Assembly: GCA_030144725.1 (NCBI GenBank)
Contig: JASKMD010000029.1
Span: 3,399,939-3,463,938 of the forward strand
Source: Haematococcus lacustris
Lineage: Eukaryota > Chlorophyta > Chlorophyceae > Chlamydomonadales > Haematococcaceae
Length of the DNA stretch: 64,000 bases
Direction: 5' to 3'
This document shows positions 1 to 11,299 of the stretch, piece by piece. The notes beneath the pieces were generated by a model that was given only the letters and a program-made list of their open reading frames with translations, was not told the origin of the DNA and ran no database searches. Positions within the stretch are counted from its first letter, which is position 1, and each line of letters opens with the position of its first letter. A program made the translations under genes and the position numbers.

Positions 1-3000
1 GGGTGCTGAGCTGGGGGGCGGCTGGGGGCTGCTGCTGCTGCTGGCTGCAGTGATAGCTGCACAGTGGGAGGCGAAGGCCTGGCAGGCGGCTACGTCTTGG
101 GCGAGCTTCTGAATGGCCAGCAGGTTGTAGCTGCGCAGTGCAGGGGGGCGGCGGGAGGGAGGGAGAAGGCCAGGGGTAGGGCGGGGTGGGGTGTGAGGGG
201 GTCGCAAGGGGAGGGTGGCGGGGCTGGGGTGAAGGGTTGTGGGTCATGGTGGGGCGGCAGGGTGGGGCAGGTGTACTGCACGAGGGGGTGGAGGGGTGGG
301 AGGGGTGGGAGGGGTGTGAGGGGCAGGGGGGCTGGCAGGGGTGAGGGCCAGGCAGCTGCAGAGAGGCTACAGCCAGCTGCAGTTGAAGGCTGCCACTCAT
401 GCGATGGCGATGTTGCTCGTGGCGTGCCAGGTCTCCCTAGGCAAGTGAGAGCAGGCAGCGTAGCCCGCCCATCCCTCCCACCCTGCCTGACTGCTGTCAT
501 CACCTGTGTGCCGCATACACCACACTGCCACTCTTCCGTTCCCTAAGATGCCAATCCGGACTTTGCCCTGTCCTGCTCCACCACACCTTGTAGTAAAAGC
601 TTGTACTGCACAGCCCCAGCTTCTACTGCCTCACCCTTGAGCACCACACCCCAGGCAGCCTCCTCCTAGCTCACCCCCTTTGCGCCCCCCCACACCCCCA
701 TACCCACCCACCCCTACCCCCCCACCTCCTCCCTCACCCTCAGGCAGCTTCAGCCAAGCCTTGCTGCTCAGCTGCTGCTCCCCACCCCCGCCACTCACGC
801 TTTGACGCCATCAGGTGAGAAGATCTTGATGAGCGACAGCGCAACAGACTTGAGCACGGTGCGTATGATGAATAGGCGGGAGGCGGCGGGCAGGCAGCGG
901 GCAGCCAGGCTGAAGGTGTCCTGGCCATGGGGGCAGCAGGGGGCAGGCAGCAGGGCTGGCGGGGCAGCAGGCGGGCAGCAGGCACCAAGGTATAGTATAA
1001 TGTCGGAGGCCAAGCTGTTACGGGAAAATAACGACCGAGACCTCGTCGAAAGTTGCAGTAAACGACGAGGCGTAGCCGAGTCGTTTACGCAGCTTGAGAC
1101 GAGGCCGAGGTTGTTATTTGAACGTGAACAGCGCGGGCCGAGACATTATACAGTATCCCTTTACATTACGGGTTGGTTCTGGGCTAGTACGTCTACAAGA
1201 TAAGCGCGCAGCATCAGAGCGTTTGCGACGCCCAGCTTTGTCGACGGTCCCTGCACTTTTTCAGTAAAAATAGCGGTTACGCAGCGGTTACAGTAAAACT
1301 TCAGCACTTTTTCAGTAAAAACAGCGGTTAAGCAGCGGTTACAGTAAATGTTCTGCACTTTTCCAGTAAAAACAGCGGTTACGTAGCGGTTACAGTAAAA
1401 CTCCGCGGAAGCCACGCTGTCTCCGGCATCCTACAGCCACGCACACAGCCTGCTCACCGATGTGGCGAGCAGCGCAACTTCTTCGGAGCGCGAGGTCAAA
1501 GAGGTCTCGGAGCTGTTTTTTACGGGAAAATAAAAATTCTTACTTTCCCCGTAATGTAAAGGGATTGCAGTATCATGCCACCTGCCCGCCTACCCCTACC
1601 CCTATCCCTACCCCTACCGCTACCCCTGCCCCCTGCCTTGCCCCTGCCATCTTCCTCTCCCTGCCCAACCCCCTGCCTCTGCCCACTTCCGCGTATGCTT
1701 CCGCTTTCTCCCTCCCTCTCCCTCTCCCTCTCCCTCTCCCTCTCCCTCTCCCTCTCCCTCTCCCTCTCCCTCTCCCTCTCCCTCTCCCTCTCCCTCTCCC
1801 TCTCCCTCTCCCTCTCCCTCTCCCTCTCCCTCTCCCTCTCCCTCTCCCTCTCCCTCTCCCTCTCCCTCTCCCTCCCCCTTCCCCCCACCTGAAGAAAGTC
1901 CAGGGTGAGGGTGATGTGCGGGCTGGGCCCAGGGGCCAGTGGGGCCAGCGGCAGCCAGGTCATGGCGCGCAGGCCCGGCCCCATCACGGCCTCCACTCGC
2001 CCCGCCACCAGCTTCAGCAGTGCGCGCTCACTGCTCTCCAGCAGCAGCTGCAGGGAGGCTGAGCTGGAGGGGCAGGGGCTGCTGGGCGACACGCTGGACA
2101 ACACAAGGGAGGAGGGCAGTGCTGCTGGAGGCCTGGCAGACAGCAGGAGTCAGGGGGGGTCAGGCCTGTGTAGGGGGAGGGGAACAGCAGCAGCAGCAGC
2201 AGGAGCACCTGCACAGACCTGGACCCCCCTCCAAACGCTTGCGGCACACCGCTCGGGCAACCAGGCTCCAGCCCTGGCCCCTGCCCCGCCCTGGCCCCTG
2301 CCCCGCCCTGGCCCCTGCCCCTGCCCCTGCCCGCGCTCCGCCCCCCGCCGCTCTCACCCGCCTGCTGCTCCAGTGGCCCTGGCGCCGCCCCAGGCCGTCT
2401 TGCTGGTGCCCAGACCCGAAGCGGCGCTGCCACCGTCACCGCCAGCGCCGCCTCCACCCAGCAGTAGGGCGGCCTGGGCTTGCGCTGCCTCAGCGGCCTG
2501 GCGGGCGGCACGCACCTTGGGGTGCTGGTCAGCCAGGGGCGCCGCCTGACCCTGCACCCACAGCACAGCGCATGGTCTGGCATGGGGAGCACATGGCGCA
2601 CACATGAGCGGCGCATGGAGCACATGCATGGAAGAACAACTTTGATGGCATGGGAAGGGTGTGGCCATCGCCCCTTACTTAGGTGTCACAATAGAGCTGG
2701 GGCGGGGCAGCAGGAGGCCAGTTAGCAGGCAAACCAGCTGAAATGTGATGAATCAGCCAGCCCAGTCGGCCCAGGCGCAGGTCAGCCAGCCCATGAGGCG
2801 CATGGCTGGGGCAGCACCGAGTGATGTTTCAGCTCTTGGCCCTGTGCTGCTCTCCAATGCTCTTCTGCTCTCAGCCTCTGTGCCTCTGTGTGTTTCCCCT
2901 TATTTCCCATTGTGTCCCATAACTGAGATTCATGAATAAAACGCTGGGCTTTGCACCCGTGATGATATAAGACACATCATAGTGGCAGTGGTTGTGGTGG

Positions 3001-6000
3001 TTGTGGTTGTTGTGGTGGTTGGTAGGCAGGGCAGGAGGTGCCCTGCCTGTGTGTATGAGTCCAGAGCGGCAGCGGCTTGGCCCAGCGCCCATGTATTGGC
3101 CACCATGAGCATGCACTCATGCAGGCTCGACGCCTCCACCAGGCCAGCAATGCGGGCCAGCACCGTCTCAACCACAACCTAGCGGCAGGGGGGCAGGGCG
3201 GGGTGCAGGGCAGGGCAGGGGGGCAGGGGCCAGGCACAGGCATGGCCAGCTAGTCCAGTCATCATACTGAGGTGGCAGTGTCAGGCAAAGCCAAGGTAGG
3301 GTGAAGGTAGGAGATCCCCCAGGCCTGGGGTCAGGGCTGGAGTCCACCTGCTGCCTTGCCTGTCCATGACTCTTTGTTTGACACTGACTTTGACTGAGCT
3401 GCTTTCATGCAGGACCCAATCTACAGTCAAGCAGGTCAACCAGGGCCCCCCCACCCCCCCACAAGTGGGGTCCCACTGGACCCCCCCAACACCCCCCACC
3501 CCCCACCCCCCAGACCTGCTGCTCCTTGCCCCCCCCTGGCCGCCTCATGCCCCGCTGCACTGAGTCTTCCTCTGAGTCTGCCCCCTGCCCCTGCATGCTC
3601 TTGCCCCTCATCCTATGCCCTCCCTGTCTCCTGTCCCCTGTCCCTGTCTCCCTGTCTCCTGCCCTCCCTGACCTTGTGCAGCATGCTGTCACGCTGCTGC
3701 GCCACGGCTGCCGGCAAGTCCCATGGGGGCAGCAGGCCGCGCAGGAAGGCGGCGCTGTCCGCCACAAACTCCCTCACCAGCCGCAGCAGCGCAGGCACAC
3801 TGGGCGTGAAAGGCAGCAGCCAGCCTTCACTGCCACCCAGTGGAACCTTACCCTCCCCCTGGCCTGGGCCCTGGCCCAGCCTCAGCCCCTGGGCCTGGCC
3901 TTGCTGCTGACCCTGACCCTGCCCCTGCTGCAGACCTTGCCCCTGCCCCTGCCAAAGCTGCTGCCCCTGACCATGCTGCAGCCCTTGCCCCTGGTTAGGG
4001 TGGTGAGGCCCAAGGGCAGTGGCGGCCTGTGTGGAGGCAGGCGGCACCAGGGGGTGTGTGGTGCCGTCCAGGGTCAGGGGCAGCCCCAGGCTGGCCTGCA
4101 GAGCTGCACCGGCGGCTGGACTGGTGCAGGGCAGCAGGCGGTCTAGGCTGTCGGCATTCAGCGCGCGGCCACAGGCGGTGGTGGCGATGCTGCTCAGCAG
4201 CTGGTGGTAGTGCTGGGCTGCAGCTGTCAGGGCGGCCTGGGCAACAGCAGGAACAGGCAGGCAGGCGGGTCGAGTGCGGCTGGATTGAGTTGAGCTGGGT
4301 GGGGTGGGGTCGGATTTGAGTCACGTCGGGTTGGGACAGGAATTGAGTTGACTCAAGTTGAGCTGACTCAAGTTGAGTTGAGTTGGGTCAGGTTGAGTTG
4401 GGTGAGGGCGGGCCTGGGCGAGTCGGTGCCAGGAGAAAGGGCGGCAAAGAGCAGGCAGGTTACGATGGCACCACTCCCCCCCACCCCCCCACCCCCCTCT
4501 CCCTCTTCCTAGCCCTCTCCCTCACCCCACCCACCCACCACCCACCCACCCGCCCACCCACCCCCCTCTCCCTCTCCCTAGCCCTCTCCCTCTCCCTCGC
4601 CCACCCACCTCCAAGGGCTGCGCTGTGTAGCCAGCCGCCGCCAGCGCCTCCCCTGCCAGCAGCACAAAGTCCTTGACCAGCACCATGATGGGCGCGACCC
4701 TGGCAGCCTCCTCACCCACCGCCCCCCCAGGGCCTGCTGCTGCCGCCGCCCCCCCCTGCCGACTCCCAGGCAGCAGATCCCGGTTGACCCCCCCAACCAC
4801 CCCTGGCTTGCCCCCTGCTCCTGGCCCTCCTCCCCCAGCCAACCCCCCCCTCCTGCTGCCATCACTGTAGACTGCCCCGCCCTGCACCACGGTGGCTGGC
4901 CCCTGCCCCCGAGGCAGCAGCTGGCTGGGCATGGCAGAGGCAGAGGGTGAGGGTGAGGGGGCAGCTGGGGAGGAGGAGGAGGAGGGGGAGGGGGCGGCAG
5001 CGGAGGCCCCCGCCCGCCAGGCCAAGGCAGTGAGGGGTGGTGATGCAGTGGCTGCGGGTGCAAACAGCCCCCCGGGGCAACACAGCGCCGCCTCCAGCAC
5101 TGCTTTAACCTGCTGGGAGGCTGCGGGCCAGGAGGGGGAGGGGGAGGCCAGGCCAGGAACTAGGCGCTGCAGGTTGGCCTCCAGGACAAAGAAGCCTACC
5201 ACCTGGGGCGGGGCAGGGGCAGGGGCAGGGCGGGGGCAGGGGTGGGCAGCAGGTCGCATGCAGAGAGGGAGGGCAGAGAGGTGCATGACCCAGCCGCATC
5301 AGGAGGGTGGGTGGGACACAGTCAGTGGGCATGGCTCAGCCTGGCTGACAGCTACCGGAGGCCTGCCCAGGCTTGAAGCAGTGTGACCAGGCCTGGTGTA
5401 GTGTGACCAGGCCTCGTCCAGTGTGACCAGGCCATGTGCAGCAGTGTTTTTTGTTTCCAAACAGCCAAGCTGATGCTGGTCACCAAGGGTCCTGGACCAT
5501 CACATGGCTGGTTTCGCGGTCGGTCATGACTGGTTACGAAAAACAAGTACCACAGCATTTTCTTATGCCAATAATCATTTTATATAAACGATACACACAA
5601 AAAGACAATTTTCGGTTGCGAAGCAGCTGAGGCCAGCCAACGCAAGGGTCCGTTTGGTAACGAAAGCCAGGCCTAGAAAACAGGCTTTTGGTTCCGATCG
5701 TTTTACGCGCACAAAAAACTCACTGTTACAGACCATAGCGCCCCTTCTTGTTGGCAGCATTCAGCCACACCCCAATCGCCTCGTGGTATGGGAAATCTGC
5801 CACACCGTGTGTGACAGTGTGGGAGGCTCTAGCGCACACATTCAGGTGCTCTTCATTGAGCCTGTTGCGTGTGTCATCCTTGAGGTATGCCATGGCTGAG
5901 AACATGCGCTCCTCCTCCACTGAGCCTGGGACCATCACCATCGCGAGCTCTGCCAGCCTGCCATACTCCGAGATCTCCAAAGCTGTGATGGGCTGCTTGC

Positions 6001-9000
6001 TCAAACTCTGGCACAGCTGGCTGATCCCCATGCCTGGGCTGCTTGCAGCATCACGCATGACTTCGGCAAACTGGGACTATTGCAAGGCCAGGGTTTCACT
6101 GCAGAGGAGGGTAGGGATCACCATGCCATCTGACAGGCATGCTTGCTGGCAGTAGAGCTGCTTGACAACCTCAAGACGTTCCAGGAAGTCCTCATCACTG
6201 GGTTTGGCATACCAGTAGTTGGGGTGCACAATGGCCTCGGCCTGCCTACCAGCCACAAAGCGGTGCCGCAGGTCTTGCACCACAGCTAGCGCTGCTGCTG
6301 TCAGCTGCTGCTGTCAGCTGCTGCTGTCAGCTTCTGCTTTGCAGCTGCGGTGTGGTGGAGCATGGAGCATGTCAAAATCTGGCACGGGACCTGCCCGCCT
6401 GGAGGCGTGACTCGGACATGGCACGAAGCCAACGCGGTTACAAAGCAGCCGAGGTCAGCCGGCGCAAGGGCCCGTTTGGTGACGAAAGCCAGGCCTGGAA
6501 AACAAGCTTTTGGTTCCGATCGTTACGTATAAGCAAAAAAGAAACCACTGGTGGGCAGCAGGGGCAGGGTGGGCAGAGGGGGCAGGGGTGGGCAGAGGGG
6601 GCAGGGGCGGGCAGGTTGATCAGTAGCACTGAGGAGGATGAAAGGAAGCAGTGGGGGTGAAGTTTGAAGAGGTGTTTGTGGAGGTCGATGCGGAACAGGC
6701 CAGGTGGCTGAGCCCTGACACTGCTGCAGCGCATGCCTGGCTGCTGGAGCCCCCTACTGCCCTTACTCCTGGTCCTGTATGGGGCCAGGGCAGTGGGGAA
6801 GGGCATGAGGCAGGGGCAGGGTGAGGGTGGGGGCAGATGCACGAAGGCAATGCACCAGGCAGGCTAAGCTGGTGCTAGCCAGGTCACCCCTCACTCTCCC
6901 CACCTTCCACCTACCTACCTCCTCTTCCTCCCTGGCCTACCCCAGCTGCCTCCCAGCTGCCTCCCAGCTGCCTCCCAGCTGCCTCCCAGCTGCCTCCCAG
7001 CTGCCTCCCAGCTGCCTCCCAGCTGCCTCCCAGCTGCCTCCCAGCTGCCTCCCAGCTACTCCCTGGCTACCTTGAGGCTGCCGCCATGCTCCTGACCTGG
7101 GACAGGTACGCCTGGTAGGTCTCCAGGAAGGGCCCGGATGGAGGGGCCAGTTCCAGGGCCAGCTGCAGCCGCCGCTGCTCAGCCGCATACTCACGCAGCC
7201 GCGGCAGCCGGCCCATCACCTGGGGCAAGCACCCGCACCTGCCCTCATCAGGCCCGCTGCTGCCAGGGCAGCTGGGCAGCTGAGGGCTGGGGCACGCTGG
7301 CCTGCACCCACAGCAGTCCAGCACCTGTTGCCGCATGGCTGTGAGGTGGTCACACTGGCTGTGGGTCACACTGGGCTCATGCAAGTGGGTGTGAGTGCGA
7401 CAGGCACCAGGTCATCCATGGACTTGGACATGGTCTATTGTGAGGCTATGGACATCATGTCACACCAGGCACATGTAGATGGGAGTGAGAGGGTGAGCTT
7501 GCATGGGCAGCCAGCAGCAAAGGGGAGGGAGCAGATGTTGGCCGAGGTGAAGTGCAAGAGGTTGGAGTGCTTAGGAGGAGTGCTTGGAGGCGGGGGGAGC
7601 TGGTGTGTGCCAGGTCAGTGCACTGGGGAGCAGTGGAGGAAGAGGCCTCTGCCCCTGCCCCTCCCCTTGCCCCTGCCCCTCCCCTTGCCCCTCCCCTTGC
7701 CCCTGCCCCTCCCCTTGCCCCTGCCCCTCCCCTTGCCCCTCCCCTTGCCCCTCCCCTTGCCCCTCCCCTTGCCCCTGCCCCTCCCCTTGCCCCTCCCCTT
7801 GCCCCTGCCCCTCCCCTTGCCCCTGCCCCTCCCCTTGCCCCTCCCCTTGCCCCTGCCCCTCCCCTTGCCCCTGCCCCTCCCCTTGCCCCCGCCCCCCCTG
7901 GCCCTCCCACCTGGTGCAGGTGCACACAGCTGTGCAGCCCCTTGACATCCAGTCCCGCCAGCAGGGCCACGTTGGCGTCACTGGCTGAGCACAGCCCCTC
8001 CCCCAGCCCAGCCAGGCTGCCAGGGGGGCTGCTGCTGCTCACAGCCTGGCGGTCAGCCGCCTGAGCCCTGGCCTGCCGCTGCTGGCGCCACTGAGCCAGC
8101 AGCTGAGCCGCAGCCACATGGGGCTGGCCAGGCGCTACGTCCAGTGCAGCAGGCAGACCAGCACCCGGACCTGCTGCAAGGCCAGTGAGGAGGCGGGGCG
8201 GGGTGGGGGGCCGAGGGGGTGAGGTGCTGCGGGGTGATCTCTGTGTGACCGAGGTGTGATGGGGGGTGGGGGCCCTAGGGGGGCCATCAGGGGGCCTCCA
8301 GGGGGGGTGGGTGACGTGGGGGGGGGCGCTGTCGCGCATGACTTGCTGACGGAAGTCTGATTGGAGCAGGGCAAGGACAGGGTCTGGGGCGAGTGGAGAA
8401 GGCCTGGGGCAGGGGCAGGGGCAGGGGCAGGGGCAGGGTTGGCCGTCAGCAAAGGGCAGGGCAGCCCAGCTGTGGTCTTGCCCTGGCCTGAGGGCCCCAG
8501 ACAGGCGCCCATCACACGGCCAGGGCAAGACCACAGCTGGGCCAGATCCACAGCCAGATCACGGCCAGATCCACATGGCCTGGGGGCCCCCACCCACCCA
8601 CCCCTTCAGCTTACTTGGTGCCAGCAGGGGGGCCGCCCTGCCCTGCCCCCTGCCCCTCAGCCGCATCTCTGGCCAGCAGCGCCAGCGCCAGGCAGCGCTC
8701 GCACTCCAAGTCGGCCGCCAGCTGCCGGGCGATGGCGGCCTTGCGCAGTGCCCGCATCCCCACCGTGCGCCCCGCAGTGCGAGCTTGCAACTGCCGGCAG
8801 CAGGAGGGGAGGAGGCAGGCAGAAAGCCACCAGGTCATCAGAGGCCCTCCCTCCTCCCCCCTTGTCGCCTGCCTGCTGCTCCTTCCTCCAGGCAAGACAG
8901 GGAAGGAAGGAGTGAGGGAGGGAGGAGGCAAGGGAGGCAGAGGTGGGCAGTGGCGGCTAGGCCAGGACACTCACCCTGCAGCTCCAGGCCCCTGAGTCAT

Positions 9001-11299
9001 GTGCCCTGCCCTGCCCTGAGTCGTGTGTCCCTCATGTACCTCAAGCACTGGGCTGCAGACCAGTATTGTTCTTCGTTTGCCGACTTTTTTCCGCGAAATT
9101 CAGAGCGCAAATGGACATGGCTCGGGTTCATACAGGCACTGGGCTGCAGACTGACCACACCATCACACACATCACCCTCCACGCTGGCCCTCACCCTCCC
9201 CTGCCTCTGCCGCCCCCCTGCCTGCATTGCTCCCCTGCTCTCTGCCTGCGCTGGCCCCTAGCCCACTGCCCCTGCTGCCCGCCTGCCCCCTGGCCCTGCC
9301 TGGCCCTGCCTGGCCCTGCCTGGCCCATTGTCTCACCAGCCAGGTGTTGAAGTCAGCCAGGGCCAGGGTCTCCACTGCGCCGCTCAGCTCCTGCACCAGC
9401 CCCTCAAAGCACGCCCGCAGACTGGACACGTTGGCTGCCCGCCTGCCCGCCATGGACTGAGCCCTGCCGGCCCCGTCACTGCCGGAGTCAGGGTTGGGGC
9501 CAGGGCTGGGCTGAGCCAGCCTGCTGCTGAGGCTGGAGGCACTGGAGGGGGTCTGGCTGTAAGCGGCTGCAAGGCTGGGCTGCAAGGGCTGCGCGGGCAG
9601 AGCCCTGGCTCTGGTTGAGCTGGGGGTGGGTGTGGGGGGCTGGGTGTGGGGGGTGGGTGTGGGGGGCTGGGTGTGGGGGGTGGGTGTGGGGGCTGGGGCT
9701 GACAGACTGGCCAGCAGGGGCCCTGTCAAGGCAGGGGTTTCAGGGGGTCAGGGGTTTCAGGGGTTTCAGGGGGGTCAGGGGGGTCAGAGGCGAGGACACA
9801 AGGGGCTGATGAACTCAAGCTTGCCTTAACCACATCCCCCACAGCCCTCACTGTCCTTACCCTTCTAATGTCCTCACTCCCTCACTCCTGCATTGTACTC
9901 CCGGTAGGGGCCAGGCCCACCTCCCTGCCTCCCCCCACCTCCTTGCCTCCCCCTCACCCCTCACCCCTCACTCCTCACTCCTCTTTCCAGGACCGCCTGC
10001 TGGGGACCAGGCCAACGGGGTTAGGGTTAGGGTTAGCCTAACCCTAACCCCTAACCCTAACCCCTAACCCAACCCCTTCCAGGACCGCCTGCTGGGCACC
10101 AGGCCAACCCCTGTTGTCCATGACCTCCCCCTCCCCTCCTGATACCCCCTTCGCTCCAACACCTCCCCGCCTCCCCCCCACCTCCCCGCCTCCCCCTCAC
10201 CTCCCCCGCCCGCCCCCCCCAACCTCCTTTAGGACCCCTCCCCTCCCCCTCCTCCCCTCCCCCCCTGGACTTACTGAGGTGCTGGCTGCGGATCTGTTCC
10301 AGCAGCAGCCATGCCTGGTACAGCCTGCGCTGGTCCAGCAGCCGCCCTACTTGCAGGCAGGCCAGCAGCAGCTGCCGCGCCTGCGTCACCGCTGACATGC
10401 CATCCTCCACGTTGCCCAGCACTCCTTGCAGCTCAGCCAAGGCCAGGCTTGCGTCAGCCAGGGGGCGCCCAGTGGCCTGGGAAGCATGAGCGACATGCAT
10501 GGGGCTGCATGCAGCCTAAAAGCTGGGGCTTGGTGTTGTGCAGCTTATGTGTTGCATGACCTCCTCACTTCTCGCTATGTGTAACAGTGCAGCTGCTGAC
10601 GTGGCAGACCTGCAGCAGCTGGTTGCCCTCCTGTAGCAGTTCCCCCAGATGCTGGGTGTCTGAAGCCATGTCCCGCATGTCAGCCACACAGCTGGCAATG
10701 TCCATGGCATGCTCCATGCAGATGTCCTTGATCACCTGCAGCACAACAGCTCCACAAGCTACTGAGCAGCTGGGCCAGGAGGAGGAGGAGCAGCAGCAGC
10801 AGCGTCAGGGGAGTGAGGGGAGTGAGGGGAGTTAGCCAGGGTGGCGAAGGCAGTGCCACTGACTCATCCACACCCTCAAGCTGTGGCAGGACCACCGGGT
10901 CAGAGCACAGCCGGATGCTGGGTGTTAGAAGGTCATCTGACCTGGTCTTGCTCAAGAGCCATGGCGGCCAGAGCTTTCTGAATGGATTTCAGGCCTGCCC
11001 CTCCCCTCTCTTGCGCCCCCGACTTGGCCGCAGCATTGTCTGGCTCCCCTTGAAGCACCAGGCGCAGCTGCATACAGTCCGGCGGGCCGCGGGCTTCCAG
11101 TGAAGCAGGCACATGCTATGAGGGTGCAGGTCTGGGCTACAGCACTAAGGCATTTGCATCTGACGTACGTCCCTGTCCAACTGCGCACCAATGGACCAAT
11201 GTCCTCCCGAAGCACGGCGTTTTCAACGGCATTCTCCACAGCGTTCTCACCAACGCCCGTGTCGATGTTGGCCTCGGGTTCATTGAGCTTGGCAGCCAT
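1..11299 (-). CDS. SEC15: Exocyst complex subunit SEC15 (EXOC6-like), 3' end cut by window edge
   Basis: SEC15 is a subunit of the exocyst, which tethers secretory vesicles at the plasma membrane and binds Rab GTPases through its C-terminal half. Exons read on the minus strand: 11299-11165, 11067-10942, 10735-10610, 10476-10275, 9722-9337, 8790-8615, 8067-7911, 7219-7097, 5202-4609, 4236-3673, 3178-3047, 2551-2358, 2093-1889, 920-799, 130-1 (continues). They keep one frame for about 1124 codons. Family landmarks seen: EDIGPLVR near residue 37, a coiled N-terminal helix region (130-196), LREYAAEQRRLQL then FLETYQAYLSQ (440-477), VLVKDFVLLAGEAL (about 650), LVREFVADSAAFL (about 830) and YNLLAIQKLAQDV in the last exon. 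Plant SEC15 is near 790 residues, so the excess is low-complexity linker in the exons at 4609-5202 and 3673-4236. The start at 11299 is chosen over 11362 because the upstream residues show no family similarity. The 5' edges of exons 2, 7 and 13 are uncertain. The intron after 3047 appears to use a GC donor. Confidence 0.9.
990..1160. mobile_element. Short TIR element (MITE-like) in a SEC15 intron
   Basis: The segment starts with GGTATAGTATAATGTC and ends with the approximate reverse complement around 1142-1160 (GACATTATACAGTATCC). It is about 170 bp with no coding capacity and sits in the SEC15 intron between the exons ending at 1889 and starting at 920. It overlaps the left end of the next element, which suggests nested or composite insertion. 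Confidence 0.45.
1138..1575. mobile_element. TIR element (MITE-like), about 430 bp, in a SEC15 intron
   Basis: The left end carries ATCCCTTTACATTACGGG at 1156-1173. The right end carries its exact reverse complement within 1546-1572 (CCCGTAATGTAAAGGGAT). Inside are three 51-bp tandem units (1250-1404). There is no transposase frame, so it would be non-autonomous. No clear target duplication was resolved because both ends lie in degenerate sequence. Confidence 0.5.
1250..1404. repeat. 51-bp tandem repeat, 3 copies
   Basis: Units carry the motifs CAGTAAAAACAGCGGTTAC and GCAGCGGTTACAGTAAA, starting near 1261, 1312 and 1363. Each unit itself holds two related GCGGTTACAGTAAA-type half units. It lies inside the TIR element. 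Confidence 0.8.
1705..1878. repeat. (CTCTCC)n hexanucleotide tract, about 29 copies
   Basis: An almost perfect pyrimidine hexanucleotide run. It lies just inside the SEC15 intron that begins at 1888 on the minus strand, where it reads as GGAGAG. The long frames across it are low-complexity artefacts. Confidence 0.95.
5251..5440 (-). repeat. Dispersed intronic repeat, copy 1 (second copy 32291-32480)
   Basis: This segment closely matches 32291-32480 in the J-protein gene. It includes tandem 18-20 bp units built on CAGTGTGACCAGGCC. Here it lies about 50 bp upstream (in gene orientation) of the splice acceptor of the SEC15 exon starting at 5202. The other copy is about 30 bp upstream of the acceptor of an unrelated gene. 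Confidence 0.8.
5445..5560. repeat. Dispersed repeat related to 39011-39085
   Basis: Shares ACAGCCAAGCT and GACCATCACATGGCTGGTT with 39011-39085, in the same orientation. It abuts the left flank of the hAT remnant. It may be an end of a larger element, but no terminal structure was resolved. Confidence 0.6.
5613..6540 (-). mobile_element. hAT-type transposon remnant flanked by ~100-bp direct repeats
   Basis: Two direct repeats of about 100 bp (5613-5722 and 6435-6540) share CGTTTGGT.ACGAAAGCCAGG and CTTTTGGTTCCGATCGTT and bracket a transposase fragment. The unit sits in the SEC15 intron between exons ending at 7097 and starting at 5202, on the same strand as the gene. Direct rather than inverted flanks suggest a rearranged or nested insertion. 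Confidence 0.6.
5726..6283 (-). pseudogene. hAT transposase C-terminal fragment, broken
   Basis: One frame spans 6283-5726 with an in-frame TAG at 6079-6077. After the stop, the segment contains GSVEEERMFSAMAYLKDD followed by TRNRLNEEHLNV. This matches the pattern of the hAT dimerisation domain (serine, acidic residues, then FS.M..LK...RN.L), which is established for hAT transposases. No catalytic core or BED zinc finger is seen and the N-terminal part is missing. It is a dead fragment embedded in a SEC15 intron. Confidence 0.7.
6948..7052. repeat. 11-bp minisatellite (CCCAGCTGCCT), about 10 copies
   Basis: Near-perfect 11-bp tandem repeat inside the SEC15 intron, just downstream (gene sense) of the exon ending at 7097. 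Each unit contains the palindrome CAGCTG. Confidence 0.95.
7646..7896. repeat. Compound C-rich minisatellite (CCCCTTG / CCCCTGCC)
   Basis: About 250 bp of alternating CCCCTTGCC and CCTGCCCCTC blocks. It lies in the SEC15 intron between the exons ending at 7911 and starting at 7219. Confidence 0.95.
9615..9695. repeat. Minisatellite inside a SEC15 exon (TPTPHTQPP repeat)
   Basis: Tandem units of about 25-26 bp (GGGTGTGGGGGGCTGGGTGT). In the SEC15 frame they encode a Pro/Thr-rich linker with repeated TPTPHTQPP. This places a minisatellite inside the coding exon 9722-9337. Confidence 0.8.
10018..10074. repeat. Interstitial telomere-type repeat, head-to-head
   Basis: A short GGGTTAGGGTTAG tract runs directly into CCTAACCCTAACCCC-type units, giving a (TTAGGG)n-(CCCTAA)m inversion in a SEC15 intron. 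It is flanked by near-identical direct repeats of about 30 bp (9987-10016 and 10077-10108, starting TTCCAGGACCGCCTGCTGG). TTAGGG-type telomeres are known in part of the Chlamydomonadales. Confidence 0.8.
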
